Notes: generated by a model from the letters alone, not told the origin. A DNA stretch of 64,000 nt from Pseudomonas pergaminensis (GCF_024112395.2 NZ_CP078013.2:5543501-5607500); one strand, 5' to 3'. Counted from the stretch's first letter, positions 27,986 to 37,641 are shown. Numbers and translations: made by a program.

Positions 27986-28879
27986 TCACACCATCTCGTG
28001 ACGAATCCACTCCACCACCGACGTACGCTTCGGCGCCCAGCCCAGCTGTTCACGGGCATGCTTGCCGCGCACTCGGCTGTTGGAGCCCAGGCCGTAGTTG
28101 GCCATTTCATAACCCCACTCGGCCTCGGCGTCGGCCAATGGCCAATCCTGCGGTTTACCCAGGCCCAGCGCTTGGGCAATCGCGGTGGTCATGTCGATAA
28201 ACGACGCTTCGCCGCTCTCCACGAAGTAGAAGGTGCCCGGAACGTTTTTGGTCAGTGCCAGCAGGTACAGCGCCACCACGTCTTCAATGTGCACGTTGGA
28301 CCAGATGTTCTGCCCGGTGCCCACATGGCGCACTACGCCTCTTTTGCGTGCTTGTTTGAGCAGACGCGGCAATTGCACGCTGTCGCGCTTCACACCCAGG
28401 CTGTGGCCGTAGATCAGGGTGTTGCAGATCACTGCCGAATTCACGCCTTCTTTGGCCGCCGCCAGGATCAGGTTGTCGATGGCCACGCGGGCGGCCTTGT
28501 CGACCGTCGGCTCCGGCAAGCTATCTTCAAAATAGATGACATCGCTGGCCTTGCCACCCGACGCATCACCGACAATGCTCGAACCGCTGGTATGCAGGAA
28601 CGGCTTGTTCGAGCCCTTCAAGGCTGCCAACAAGGTTTCCACGGCAGCGCGATGGTCGCTGCTCGCGGCGTTGATCACCGCATCGGCCTTGTGCGCCTGT
28701 TCGGTCAATACAGCGGTGTCATCCAGGGTGCCGATCACTGGGACGATGCCCAGCGCAGTCATTTCAGCCGCTTGCTCGGCGCTGCGCACCAGGCCGGTCA
28801 CGGTGTGGCCAGCCTTGACCAGGCCAGTGGCGATGGAACCGCCGATAAAACCTGCAGCGCCGGTTACGAATACGTTCAT
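27986..28879 (-). CDS. NAD-dependent epimerase/dehydratase-like protein (atypical SDR)
   Basis: A 297-residue extended SDR. The nucleotide loop is VTGAAGFIGGSIATGLV at residues 5-21, with HTSGSSIVGD and the later NTLIYGHSLGVKRDS region. The classical catalytic Tyr-x-x-x-Lys is not evident, so it may be an atypical reductase acting on NADPH-linked substrates. Start ATG 28879. It is 103 bases downstream of a LysR gene on the same strand and may be its target. Confidence 0.85.
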   Translation of the reverse strand: MNVFVTGAAGFIGGSIATGLVKAGHTVTGLVRSAEQAAEMTALGIVPVIGTLDDTAVLTEQAHKADAVINAASSDHRAAVETLLAALKGSNKPFLHTSGSSIVGDASGGKASDVIYFEDSLPEPTVDKAARVAIDNLILAAAKEGVNSAVICNTLIYGHSLGVKRDSVQLPRLLKQARKRGVVRHVGTGQNIWSNVHIEDVVALYLLALTKNVPGTFYFVESGEASFIDMTTAIAQALGLGKPQDWPLADAEAEWGYEMANYGLGSNSRVRGKHAREQLGWAPKRTSVVEWIRHEMV

Positions 28880-28982
28880 GGAGAGTGCTCCTGACTGGGT
28901 AAGTGATGAGCCCAGTATCAAGGGCTCACTCCTGACGAATAAGCCCCTGTTGCCCAATTGACTCTTGCGCCAAAGTCACGAA

Positions 28983-29879
28983 TCAGCAGGCATACCGCGC
29001 CAGCTTGGCCTGGATAAAGTCCAGGAAGCACTGGATACGCAACGCCAACTGCGAGTTGCGATAGAACACCGCATGGATCGGCTGGCGATAACCACTGTTG
29101 AACGCCTCCAGCACGGGCACCAGGCGACCGGCGTCGATATCGTCGATGGTCATGAAGTTCGACAGGCAGCAGATGCCCTGACCCTCCAGCGCCAACTGGC
29201 GCACGGTTTCGCCACTGGACGCCGCCACGCTGGGCTGGATCAGCCAGCGGTCGCCCTCCACATGGCGCAATGGCCAGTGGTTGAGGGTTTCGGTCTGGGT
29301 GAACCCCAGCAGGGTGTGGTCCGCCAGCTCGGCCACTGTGGTCGGCGTGCCGTGCTGCTTGAGATACCCAGGGCTGGCGAGGATATGCAGCGGCGTACAA
29401 CCGAGCGCGCGCGCGTGCAGGGTGGAGTCGGCCAGGGCGCCGATGCGAATGGCGATGTCGGTGCTTTGTTCCAGCAGGTCGATGATCAAGTCATCGCTGT
29501 TCAGCTCCAGCTGGATGTCCGGGTAGAGGCTTCGAAACTCGGCAATGTACGGCACGATCCCATGCAGCATGAACGGCACGGCCGCGTTGATGCGCAGGCG
29601 CCCCGCCGGTTTTTTCTGGCGTGACGACAGGCGCTCTTCAAGCTCATCCATCTGCGCCAGGATCACCTTGGCTTGCTCGAAAAAGTACTTGCCCTCTTCG
29701 GTCAGGTCCATGCGCCGCGTGGTGCGGTTGATCAGCGTGGTGTCGAGCTTGGCTTCCAGGCGCGACAAGGTGCGACTGACCGCCGAGGGCGTCTGCCCGA
29801 CCTGCTCTGCGGCAGCGGAAATCGAACCGCACTCAATCACGCTGACAAAGATCTGTAGCTCATCGGATCGGGCTTTCAC
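28983..29879 (-). CDS. LysR-family regulator (CrgA-like group)
   Basis: A 298-residue regulator: winged helix at about 1-60 (ELQIFVSVIECGSISAAAEQVGQTPSAVSRTLSRLEAKLDTTLINRTTRR) and effector domain to the end. I use GTG 29879 with AGAGGA four bases before it, giving the common MKARSDELQIF start; ATG 29894 is the alternative. It precedes the SDR gene on the same strand and follows the TauE/SafE gene. Confidence 0.9.
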   Translation of the reverse strand: MKARSDELQIFVSVIECGSISAAAEQVGQTPSAVSRTLSRLEAKLDTTLINRTTRRMDLTEEGKYFFEQAKVILAQMDELEERLSSRQKKPAGRLRINAAVPFMLHGIVPYIAEFRSLYPDIQLELNSDDLIIDLLEQSTDIAIRIGALADSTLHARALGCTPLHILASPGYLKQHGTPTTVAELADHTLLGFTQTETLNHWPLRHVEGDRWLIQPSVAASSGETVRQLALEGQGICCLSNFMTIDDIDAGRLVPVLEAFNSGYRQPIHAVFYRNSQLALRIQCFLDFIQAKLARYAC

Positions 29880-29939
29880 ACGTTGTCCTCTCATATCGGT
29901 TCGCAGCAGCTTACACCGAGAGATTGAACGGCCGCGCCC

Positions 29940-30704
29940 TTAACCACTGATCAGAAGATGAGCGCCCAATAGCGCCATGCCGATGAAAAATACGCGCTTG
30001 AACAACAGCGCACTGATGCGCTGACGCAGCGCTTGCCCCAACCACATGCCCAGCAGCGCCGGCACCAATGCCAGTAGCGAAGCATTGAGTTCACCGCCAC
30101 CGAGGGTGCCGCGCCAGGCCAGCCCGGCCGCCAGTGCCAGGGTCGATACAGCGAACGACAGCCCCAGCGCCTGCACCAACTGGTCGCGGCTCAAGCCCAG
30201 GGCTTGCAGATAGGGCACGGCAGGAATCACGAACACACCGGTGGCCGAGGTGATAATGCCGGTGATCACCCCGCACAGTGGGCCCAGCCAGCGTTCGGTT
30301 TCAGGCTTCACCTTGAACGAGGGCAGGAACAAGCCGCTCAGGGCATAGACCATCAATGCACCGCCCAATGCATGAACCACCCAGCCACCACCGTCCATCC
30401 CCAGCCATAGCGTGCCAAGCCCGGTGCCAAGGAAGATCAGCAGCAGCATGGGCCACAGGCGTTTGATCAACGCGCTCAAGTGGCCGCCGAACGCCAGTTG
30501 CCACAGGTTGGTGACGGTCGATGGAATGATCAATAACGCCGCTGCCTGCGCTGGTAGCATAGCCAGGCCAAGCATGCCCATGGCGACCGTCGGCAAACCC
30601 AGGCCGATCATGCCTTTGACTGTACCGGCCAGTAGGAAGGTGCCGATCACCAGCAGCGTCAAGGCGGGGCCGATGTCTTGGTAGAATGCGAGGAAGGTAT
30701 TCAT
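29940..30704 (-). CDS. TauE/SafE-family membrane transporter
   Basis: A 254-residue protein with about eight hydrophobic segments and the two family repeats, GTVKGMIGLGLPTVAMGMLGLAMLPAQAAALLIIPS and ITGIITSATGVFVIPAVPYLQALGLSRDQLVQALGLSF. The family exports sulfite, sulfonates or small organic anions. Start ATG 30704; much of the longer open frame upstream overlaps the divergent LysR gene and is rejected. Divergent LysR at 30888 may control it. Confidence 0.88.
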   Translation of the reverse strand: MNTFLAFYQDIGPALTLLVIGTFLLAGTVKGMIGLGLPTVAMGMLGLAMLPAQAAALLIIPSTVTNLWQLAFGGHLSALIKRLWPMLLLIFLGTGLGTLWLGMDGGGWVVHALGGALMVYALSGLFLPSFKVKPETERWLGPLCGVITGIITSATGVFVIPAVPYLQALGLSRDQLVQALGLSFAVSTLALAAGLAWRGTLGGGELNASLLALVPALLGMWLGQALRQRISALLFKRVFFIGMALLGAHLLISG

Positions 30705-30788
30705 GGGGTGATTGTGCGGTTTTTCGATGGGTGCTGAAATTCGCCATATACTGAGGCAGCCTCTTGTTTTGCATGAGGCTGATAACCT

Positions 30789-30857
30789 CTTCGCGAACAA
30801 GCCCGCTCCCACAGTTGAAATGCATTCCACGTGTGGGAGCGGGCTTGCTCGCGAAAG
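30789..30857. repeat. REP pair (CTTCGCGA type)
   Basis: CTTCGCGAACAAGCCCGCTC and its complement ending GGGCTTGCTCGCGAAAG, in the short divergent gap between the TauE/SafE and LysR genes, so any promoters there must flank or include it. Confidence 0.85.
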
Positions 30858-30887
30858 CGTCAGTCCAGTCACCCGAGAAACCCAGCC

Positions 30888-31778
30888 ATGCACTTTGACC
30901 TGATCGACCTGCGCCTCTACCTGCACGTCCTCGACACCGGCAACATCACCGCTGGCGCCGGTCGTAGCCATTTGTCCCTGGCCGCGGCGAGTGCGCGTAT
31001 CCGGGCGATGGAAGCTTCGCTGGGCATCGAGTTCCTGGAGCGCGGCCGCCGTGGCGTCACGCCCACCCCCGCCGGCAAGGCCCTCGCCCGTCACGCCCGG
31101 CTTTTGCTGCAACAAGCCGAGCAACTGCAACAGGACCTGGCGGAATACGCCAATGGCGTCAAAGGCCAGGTGCGCCTGCTGTGCAATACCACCGCCCTGA
31201 GTGAATACCTGCCGGAACTGCTGGCGGACTTTCTGTGCGAGCACCCCAATCTCGATATCGACCTGCAGGAACTGCCCAGCCTGCGCATCACCCAGGCCTT
31301 GCGCCAGGGCACGGCAGATCTTGGGATCATTTCCGACGCGGTAGACACCCACGGCCTGCAGACCCTGGCGTTTCGCGATGACCCGCTGGTGCTGATCTCA
31401 CCGCAGGATCATCCGTTCACCGAAGGGAGTTTTGTCGATAGCCTGCAATACGACTTTGTCGGCCTCGCCCCCCACAGCGCATTGACGGTGTATCTCGAAG
31501 AACAGGCATTGCACGCCGGTTTCCGCCTGCAAACACGCATCCGGGCCGAAGGCTTTGATGGGGTGATTCGCATGGTCGCCCGCGGCGCTGGCCTGGGCAT
31601 CGTGCCCCAAGCCGCGCTGGAGCGCTGGCCTTTGGAACGCAGCTTCAAGGCCCACCCCCTGCAAGAAGAGTGGGCCCGCCGAATGCTGCTGCTCTGCGCG
31701 CGCTCGTTCGAGCAATTGCCCGGTTACGCCAGGGCCTTGTTCGATGCCTTGGCCCTGCCCTTGCGGAAGAACCCGTAA
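30888..31778 (+). CDS. LysR-family regulator
   Basis: A 296-residue regulator with helix-turn-helix HFDLIDLRLYLHVLDTGNITAGAGRSHLSLAAASARIRAMEASLGIEFLERGRRGVTPT and an effector domain showing VRLLCNTTALSEYLPELLADF. ATG 30888. Divergent from the TauE/SafE transporter, which is the natural candidate target. Its last 55 bases overlap the end of the convergent permease gene. Confidence 0.9.
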   Translation: MHFDLIDLRLYLHVLDTGNITAGAGRSHLSLAAASARIRAMEASLGIEFLERGRRGVTPTPAGKALARHARLLLQQAEQLQQDLAEYANGVKGQVRLLCNTTALSEYLPELLADFLCEHPNLDIDLQELPSLRITQALRQGTADLGIISDAVDTHGLQTLAFRDDPLVLISPQDHPFTEGSFVDSLQYDFVGLAPHSALTVYLEEQALHAGFRLQTRIRAEGFDGVIRMVARGAGLGIVPQAALERWPLERSFKAHPLQEEWARRMLLLCARSFEQLPGYARALFDALALPLRKNP

Positions 31779-33130
31779 TACACCGCCGACAGAATCAGCA
31801 GGAACGGCACACCAAACACCAAGGTCATCTTGAACGCCTCGGTGAAATACGTGGTGATCATCACCGCGCCCATCAGCACCAGGCCCAGCAGCGTGCTGTA
31901 GGGAAACAGCCGCAGTTGGAACGACAGCTTCGGCCCGCCATGGCGCTTGCGGTAGCGGCGGAAGAACAGGTGCGTGAGGAAGATCATGAACCAGGTAAAG
32001 ATCGCGCCAAACATCGAGATCGCCATCATCAGGGTGAACGAGCTTTCCGGGTACACCACGTTCAACAGCGTTGCCAGGGCAATGCCCGAGCTGGACAGCA
32101 GCAGCGCGTTCAGCGGGATGCCGCTCTGGCTCAGGGCACCCATGGCTTTGGGCGCGAAGCCGGCGCGGGACAGGCTGAACATCATGCGGGTGGTGATGTA
32201 GAGCTGGCTGTTCATCGCCGACAGCGCCGCGATCAGGATCACGAAGTTCATCACCCCGGTGGCCCCCGGAATGCCGATGGTCTGCATCACCGTCACGAAC
32301 GGGCTCTGGGTTTGCCCGGCCTGGTTCCACGGCACGATCGCCAGCATCAGCGCCAGGGTCAGCAGGTAGAACACCACCAGGCGCACGATGGTGGCGCGGA
32401 AGGCTTTCTTCACAGCTTGCTCTGGGTCAGCCGCTTCACCGGCGGCCACGGCAATCATCTCCACGCTCAGGTAGCTGAAGATCGACACGATGACCGCGAT
32501 CCACATGCCGCTCAGGCCATGGGGGAAAAAGCCGTCGTGGGCGGTGTAGTTCTGCACCCCGTATTCCGGGTTGCCGGAGCCGAACACCACGTACACGGCG
32601 AGGATGATGAAGCCGACAATGGCGCTGATCTTGATCGTCGAAAACCAGTATTCGAAGTTGCCGAAGGTCTTCACACTGATGGCGTTGAGCAGGATCAGCA
32701 CGCTGGAAAACGACACGATCCACACCCATTCCGGCACGTTGGCGAACCAGTACTTCATGTACATCGCCACCGCCGTGACCTCGGCGCCCACCGCCAGCAC
32801 GATCGCCGCCCAGTAGGCGTAGCGCACCAGGAAGCCGGCCAGTGGGCTGATGTAGAACTCGGCGTAGGCGCCGAAGGAGCCCGAGGTGGAATGCGCCACC
32901 GTCATCTCCGCCAGGCAACCCATCAACAGCAGCGTGATCAACGCGCCAATGGCGTAGCTCACCAGCACACTCGGCCCGGCATATCCGATGGCGTAGGCGC
33001 TGCCCATGAACAGCCCGGTGCCAATGGCGCCGCCGATGGCGATCATGCTCATCTGGCCGGAAGTGAGCTGGCGCCGCAGGCCCAGTTCGCGGTGGGTGAT
33101 CTCGGCAAAGCCGTTGTCTGGCGTGGTCAC
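31724..33130 (-). CDS. AAT-family amino acid permease, kynU-linked
   Basis: A 468-residue APC-superfamily carrier with about 12 membrane segments and the consensus SMIAIGGAIGTGLFMGSAYAI near the start; GSFGAYAEFYISPLAGF and SVEMIAVAAGEA also fit. The start is GTG 33130 with GGGG upstream. It lies downstream of kynureninase on the same strand, so uptake of tryptophan, kynurenine or an aromatic relative is likely, inferred from context. A REP pair separates it from kynU. Confidence 0.88.
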   Translation of the reverse strand: MTTPDNGFAEITHRELGLRRQLTSGQMSMIAIGGAIGTGLFMGSAYAIGYAGPSVLVSYAIGALITLLLMGCLAEMTVAHSTSGSFGAYAEFYISPLAGFLVRYAYWAAIVLAVGAEVTAVAMYMKYWFANVPEWVWIVSFSSVLILLNAISVKTFGNFEYWFSTIKISAIVGFIILAVYVVFGSGNPEYGVQNYTAHDGFFPHGLSGMWIAVIVSIFSYLSVEMIAVAAGEAADPEQAVKKAFRATIVRLVVFYLLTLALMLAIVPWNQAGQTQSPFVTVMQTIGIPGATGVMNFVILIAALSAMNSQLYITTRMMFSLSRAGFAPKAMGALSQSGIPLNALLLSSSGIALATLLNVVYPESSFTLMMAISMFGAIFTWFMIFLTHLFFRRYRKRHGGPKLSFQLRLFPYSTLLGLVLMGAVMITTYFTEAFKMTLVFGVPFLLILSAVYYGFFRKGRAKASNKALA

Positions 33131-33177
33131 GTGGTGTGCCCCTTTATTATTGTGATTGTTGTTGCTGACGCTGAACC

Positions 33178-33250
33178 CTGTGGGAGCTGGCTTGCCTGCG
33201 ATGGCGATGGTGCATTCACCACCGTCATCGCAGGCAAGCCAGCTCCCCCA
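33178..33250. repeat. REP pair (GTGGGAGC type)
   Basis: CTGTGGGAGCTGGCTTGCCT and the complement ending GCCAGCTCCCCCA, between the permease and kynU. Confidence 0.85.
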
Positions 33251-33267
33251 TTCTGATCGACGTAGTG

Positions 33268-34518
33268 TCAGGTGACGCTGTTGCGAACTTTGAATTGCGG
33301 CTGGTCCCAGGTGTGGTTGTCGAGGATCTCGCCGAGGATTTCCACCGCGTCCCACACTTCGGTAAAGCTGGTGTACAGCGGGGTAAACCCGAAGCGCATG
33401 ATGCGCGGTTCGCGGTAGTCACCGATCACGCCACGGGCGATCAAGGCCTGAATCACTGCGTAGCCTTCGGGGTGCTCGAAGCTCACATGGCTGCCGCGCT
33501 TGGCATGCTCACGCGGGGTGATCAACACCAGCTCATGGGCCGCGCAACGGGCCTCCACCAGCGCAATAAACAGGTCGGTCAACGCCAGGGATTTGCTGCG
33601 CAGGCTGGCCATGTCGGTCTGGCCGAAAATCTCCAGGCCGCATTCCACCATCGCCAATGAAGTGATCGGCTGCGTACCGCACAGGTAGCGGGCGATACCG
33701 GCGCTCGGCGCGTAGTTCGATTCCATGGCGAACTGCCGGGTGTGCCCGAACCAGCCCGACAGCGGCTGGCGCACCACGTCCACCAACGCCGGGTTGACCC
33801 ACACAAACGCCTGGGAACCCGGGCCGCCGTTGAGGTACTTGTAGGTACAGCCGATCGCATAGTCGGCACCGGCCTGATGCAGGTCGATGGGCACCGCGCC
33901 GGCCGAATGCGCCAGGTCCCAGATGCTCAGCGCGCCGCACTCATGGCTCAGGGCGGTGAGCGCCTGCATGTCGTACATGTAGCCGGTCTTGTAGTTGACG
34001 TGGGTGAGCATCACCACCGCCACGTCCTGGTCGATGGCTTGGGGCAGTTCGTCCGGGCTGTTCACCAGGCGCAGGGAATAGCCTTGCTGCAGCAGTTCGG
34101 CCAGGCCCTCGGCGATGTACAAGTCGGTAGGGAAGTTGCTCGCCTCGCTGACGATCACCTTGCGCCCAGGCTGGCGTTGGCGCTGCACAGTCAACGCGGC
34201 GCTGAGTACCTTGAACAGGTTGATGGAGGTGGTATCGGTGATCACCACTTCGCCGTCGCGCGCGCCGATCAGCGGGGCCAGGCGGTTGCCCAGGCGCTGG
34301 GACAAATCCGCCCAACCGGCGCTGTTCCAGCTGCGAATCAAGCCATTGCCCCACTCATCGGCAATCACCGCCTGCGCCCGCGCCAACGCCGCCACCGGGC
34401 GCGCACCGAGGGAGTTGCCGTCGAGGTAGATCACGCCCTGCGGCAAGGCGAACTGGGTGCGCAAGGGTGCCAGCGGGTCCTGTGCGTCGAGGGCTTGGCA
34501 ATGGCTTCGAGTGTTCAT
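33268..34518 (-). CDS. kynU: Kynureninase
   Basis: A 416-residue PLP enzyme. The start runs [28 protein letters not shown]; the phosphate-binding [10 protein letters not shown], the Asp in [15 protein letters not shown], and the PLP-lysine in [13 protein letters not shown] are visible. It splits kynurenine to anthranilate and alanine, the last step before AntABC. Divergent from kynR, with 144 bases between; separated from kynBA by about 10 kb, an arrangement in which one regulator must reach two promoters. Confidence 0.96.
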   Translation of the reverse strand: MNTRSHCQALDAQDPLAPLRTQFALPQGVIYLDGNSLGARPVAALARAQAVIADEWGNGLIRSWNSAGWADLSQRLGNRLAPLIGARDGEVVITDTTSINLFKVLSAALTVQRQRQPGRKVIVSEASNFPTDLYIAEGLAELLQQGYSLRLVNSPDELPQAIDQDVAVVMLTHVNYKTGYMYDMQALTALSHECGALSIWDLAHSAGAVPIDLHQAGADYAIGCTYKYLNGGPGSQAFVWVNPALVDVVRQPLSGWFGHTRQFAMESNYAPSAGIARYLCGTQPITSLAMVECGLEIFGQTDMASLRSKSLALTDLFIALVEARCAAHELVLITPREHAKRGSHVSFEHPEGYAVIQALIARGVIGDYREPRIMRFGFTPLYTSFTEVWDAVEILGEILDNHTWDQPQFKVRNSVT

Positions 34519-34574
34519 GGATTGTCCTGGTTTTTATAGGTAGGAATGAACCAAATAATGAACGAAGCTTAAGA

Positions 34575-34586
34575 GAATTTTCGTGC
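34575..34586. promoter_or_regulatory. Candidate KynR site upstream of kynU
   Basis: GAATTTTCGTGC differs in one base from GAATTTTCTTGC found upstream of kynB at 46361. Both lie in the same orientation, 56 and 49 bases before the start codons. A 12-base palindrome AAATTCGAATTT at 34621-34632, near kynR, may also belong to the control region. Confidence 0.4.
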
Positions 34587-34662
34587 AAAGTGGGAGGTAA
34601 CAGGCTAATTAAGCTGTAGGAAATTCGAATTTAACCTCCAAACACGCGGATTTATTCTAACC

Positions 34663-35136
34663 ATGATTCTTGACGCCACCGACCTGCGCCTCCTGCATTT
34701 CCTGCAACAGGATGGCCGCATCAGCAACCAGGAACTGGCAGAAAAAGTCGCGCTGTCACCGTCCGCGTGCCTGCGCCGTCTGCGCCTGCTGGAGAGTGAA
34801 GGGATCATCAGTGGCTACCGCGCCGTGCTGAATGCCGAGCAGTTGGGGATCGAGCTGGAGGCGATTGTGCACCTGTCGTTGCGCCAGGACGTGGAGGATT
34901 GGCACGAGACGTTTATCAAGAAGGTGCAGGGCTGGCCGGAAGTGGCCAGCGCCTATGTGATCACCGGCGCCAGCAACTATGTGCTGAGGGTGCAGGCGCG
35001 CAACCTCAAGCACTTCTCGGACTTTATCGTGAACCACCTGAACCGCACGGCGGGGGTGATGGATATACGCTCGGAGATTGTGTTGCAGAAGATCAAGGAT
35101 CGCGATGAGGTGCTTGACCTGGTCATCCGCAAATAG
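34663..35136 (+). CDS. kynR: Lrp/AsnC-family regulator of kynurenine genes
   Basis: A 157-residue Lrp-type regulator: helix-turn-helix (LDATDLRLLHFLQQDGRISNQELAEKVALSPSACLRRLRLLE) and an AsnC ligand-binding domain (VASAYVITGASNYVLRVQARNLKHFSDFIVN). Divergence from kynU and the known KynR of Pseudomonas, which responds to kynurenine, support the name. It probably activates both kynU and kynBA. Confidence 0.9.
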   Translation: MILDATDLRLLHFLQQDGRISNQELAEKVALSPSACLRRLRLLESEGIISGYRAVLNAEQLGIELEAIVHLSLRQDVEDWHETFIKKVQGWPEVASAYVITGASNYVLRVQARNLKHFSDFIVNHLNRTAGVMDIRSEIVLQKIKDRDEVLDLVIRK

Positions 35137-35154
35137 CCTCAACACCACCGCCCC

Positions 35155-35225
35155 TGTGGGAGCTGGCTTGCCTGCGATAGCAATGGCGCATTCACCGCCG
35201 TCATCGCAGGCAAGCCAGCTCCCAC
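35155..35225. repeat. REP pair (GTGGGAGC type)
   Basis: TGTGGGAGCTGGCTTGCCTG with its complement ending GCCAGCTCCCACA, in the convergent gap between kynR and catA. Confidence 0.85.
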
Positions 35226-35239
35226 ATTTTTAACAGCGT

Positions 35240-36169
35240 TTAGTCTTCAAGGGCGCGGACTCGTTGCATGCGCTTTTGCTCCACCGGCGCATTGGCAGTC
35301 TGCAACTCAAAGTCAAAATCAATCTGCGCCAACCGCCCTTCCACGCCAAACTCGCGCGCCAGCTGCGGGTCGTCACTGAAGCGAATCTCGGCGATCAACT
35401 CATCCCGCGTCGCATAGGCAAAGTCGTCATGCAGGTACGGGTCGTCCGACAGGTTGATCTGGGTGGTCAGGTGCCGGTGCCCCGGCGCGGAAATGAAGAA
35501 GTGAATATGCGCCGGCCGCTGCCCGTGGCGCCCCAGTTGATCCAGCAGTTGCTGGGTCGGCCCGCTCGGCGGGCAGCCGTAGCCGGATGGCACGATACTG
35601 CGGAATCGGTAGTTGCCCTGGGCATCAGTCTCGATGCGTCGGCGCAGGTTGAATTCGGATTGTGTCGGATCGAACCACGAATACGTACCGCCGGTATTGG
35701 CCTGCCACACATCCACAATCGCCCCCGCCAGCGGCTTGCCATCGGTACCGCGCACCTGCCCGCGCATGAACAGCGGCACCGCGTCGTCCGTGCCATCGTC
35801 CAGCCGCGCCTCGTAGTGGCTCAACGGCGCACCGGCCACATACAACGGGCCTTCGATAGTGCGCGGGGTGCCACCGGATTTACCGGCCTCTTCATCAGCG
35901 GCGTCCATCAACAAGTCAAGGTAATGCTCCAGGCCCAGCCCTGCCGCGAGCAGGCCGGCTTCCTGATTCTTGCCCAACTCGTTGAGGTAGTTGACCGCCT
36001 TCCAGAACTCTTCCGGGGTCACCTCCAGGTCTTCGATGATGTTCACGGTGTCGCGCAGAATCCGGTAGATCAGCGCCTTGGTACGCGGGTTGCCCGCGTC
36101 GTTGAGGTTGCCGCTGGCTTCTTCAAGAAACTGTTGGGCGTGGGCAGTCTGGGACAGTCGGATGGACAT
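35240..36169 (-). CDS. catA: Catechol 1,2-dioxygenase
   Basis: A 309-residue intradiol dioxygenase. The four ferric ligands read as Tyr163 (GGTYSW), Tyr197 (PSGYG), His221 and His223 (RPAHIHFF). It opens catechol to cis,cis-muconate. Last gene of catB-catC-catA; the pathway continues here from AntABC-made catechol. Confidence 0.97.
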   Translation of the reverse strand: MSIRLSQTAHAQQFLEEASGNLNDAGNPRTKALIYRILRDTVNIIEDLEVTPEEFWKAVNYLNELGKNQEAGLLAAGLGLEHYLDLLMDAADEEAGKSGGTPRTIEGPLYVAGAPLSHYEARLDDGTDDAVPLFMRGQVRGTDGKPLAGAIVDVWQANTGGTYSWFDPTQSEFNLRRRIETDAQGNYRFRSIVPSGYGCPPSGPTQQLLDQLGRHGQRPAHIHFFISAPGHRHLTTQINLSDDPYLHDDFAYATRDELIAEIRFSDDPQLAREFGVEGRLAQIDFDFELQTANAPVEQKRMQRVRALED

Positions 36170-36210
36170 GGGGCATTCCTCATCTTGTAATTATTGGGTG
36201 CATGACAGGC

Positions 36211-36501
36211 TTAACGGTCGTCCTCATGGATCGACGAAGGGTGCCGGCACAGGGCGTTCACTTCGATGGCCATGTAGGGGAAAAGCGGCAGTTGCATCAG
36301 CAGGTCGTGCAGTGCTTGCACGCTGTCGACGTCGAACACGCTGTAGTTGGCGTAGTGCCCGGCAATGCGCCACAGGTGGCGCCACGTGCCCTCCTCCTGC
36401 AGCCGCTGCGCCAGCGCTTTTTCGTCGGCCTTGAGGCTGGCAGCGCGTTCGGGGTTCATGTCGAGTGGCAGGTTCACGGTCATTTTTACGTGGAACAACA
36501 T
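36211..36501 (-). CDS. catC: Muconolactone delta-isomerase
   Basis: A 96-residue enzyme of the usual length starting MLFHVKMTVNLPLDMNPERAA, with HYANYSVFDVDSVQALHDLLMQLPLFPYM near the middle. It turns muconolactone into beta-ketoadipate enol-lactone. It lies 12 bases after catB. Confidence 0.97.
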   Translation of the reverse strand: MLFHVKMTVNLPLDMNPERAASLKADEKALAQRLQEEGTWRHLWRIAGHYANYSVFDVDSVQALHDLLMQLPLFPYMAIEVNALCRHPSSIHEDDR

Positions 36502-36513
36502 GGCAGGCGCCTC

Positions 36514-37641
36514 TTAGTGTTTGTCACGACGGAAGAACGCCAGGCGCTCTTCATCGATGGCCAGGCCCAGGCCCGGTGCGGTGGAGACATGCAAATGGAA
36601 ATCGCGGTACACCAGCGGCTCGATGAGGATGTCTTCGGTGAGCAACAACGGGCCGAACAGTTCGGTGTCCCACGCCAGCGTGTTCAGCGTGAGAAAGGCA
36701 TGCGCCGACGCCAGGGTACCGATGCCACCTTCGAGCATGGTGCCGCCATACAGGCCGATCCCCGCGGCCTCGGCAATCGCCGCTGTACGCAGCACCGCAC
36801 GCGGGCCGCCATTCTTGGCGATCTTGAGGGCGAACACCGACGCCGCGCCTTCGCGCGCCAGGTTGAATGCATCTTCGACGCACTCGATGGATTCATCCGC
36901 CATGATCGGCGCCGGGCTCGACAGGTTGAGTCGCGCCATGCCGCCCCGGTTGTTGCGTGAGATGGGCTGCTCGATCAGGTCGATGCCGTTGTCGCCGAGC
37001 ACCTGGCACGCCCGCAATGCCACCGCCTCGTCCCAGGCCTGGTTGACGTCGACGCGCACACTGGCACGGTCGCCCAAGGCCTTTTTGATCGCGATCACAT
37101 GGGCCAGGTCCTGGCTGACCTCACCGGCGCCGATCTTCAATTTGAAGATGCGGTGGCGGCGCAGGTCGAGCATCTTCTCGGCCTCGGCAATGTCCTTTTC
37201 GGTGTTGCCGCTGGCCAGGGTCCAGGCCACCGGCAAGGCATCGCGCACGCGGCCACCGAGCAGTTCGCTGACCGGCAGGTTCAGGCGTTTGCCCAGGGCA
37301 TCGAGCAAGGCGCTTTCGATCCCGGACTTGGCAAAGGTGTTGCCGCGAATGCTGCGCTCCAGGCGCAACATGGCGGCGTTGATATTGCTCGCGTCTTGGC
37401 CGATCAGCAGCGGCGCGAAGTGACGGTCGATGTTGACCTTGATGCTGTCGGGACTTTCATTGCCATAACTCAGGCCGCCAATGGTGGTGGCCTCGCCAAT
37501 GCCTTCGATGCCGTCGGCGCAGCGCAGGCGGATGACCACCAAGGTCTGGTTTTGCATCGTGTGCATCGCCAGCTTGTGCGGGCGGATGGTCGGGAGGTCG
37601 ACGATGATCGTTTCGATCGACTCGATGGCGCAAATCGGCAT
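36514..37641 (-). CDS. catB: Muconate cycloisomerase
   Basis: A 375-residue enolase-superfamily enzyme. The start MPICAIESIETIIVDLPTIRPHKLAM, the catalytic Lys in FKLKIGAG near 170, metal ligands Asp in VRVDVNQAWDEA, Glu in LIEQPI and Asp in IMADESI are all present. It converts cis,cis-muconate to muconolactone. First gene of catBCA, divergent from catR. A longer open frame upstream overlaps catR and is not coding. Confidence 0.97.
   Translation of the reverse strand: MPICAIESIETIIVDLPTIRPHKLAMHTMQNQTLVVIRLRCADGIEGIGEATTIGGLSYGNESPDSIKVNIDRHFAPLLIGQDASNINAAMLRLERSIRGNTFAKSGIESALLDALGKRLNLPVSELLGGRVRDALPVAWTLASGNTEKDIAEAEKMLDLRRHRIFKLKIGAGEVSQDLAHVIAIKKALGDRASVRVDVNQAWDEAVALRACQVLGDNGIDLIEQPISRNNRGGMARLNLSSPAPIMADESIECVEDAFNLAREGAASVFALKIAKNGGPRAVLRTAAIAEAAGIGLYGGTMLEGGIGTLASAHAFLTLNTLAWDTELFGPLLLTEDILIEPLVYRDFHLHVSTAPGLGLAIDEERLAFFRRDKH

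Noticed and set aside
30705..31352. A long upstream extension of the TauE/SafE gene
   Set aside because: It runs antisense through a REP pair and the LysR gene; the family start is MNTFLAFYQ at 30704.
31670..33256. A 528-codon plus-strand frame opposite the permease
   Set aside because: His/Arg/Gln-rich shadow of a clear APC permease.
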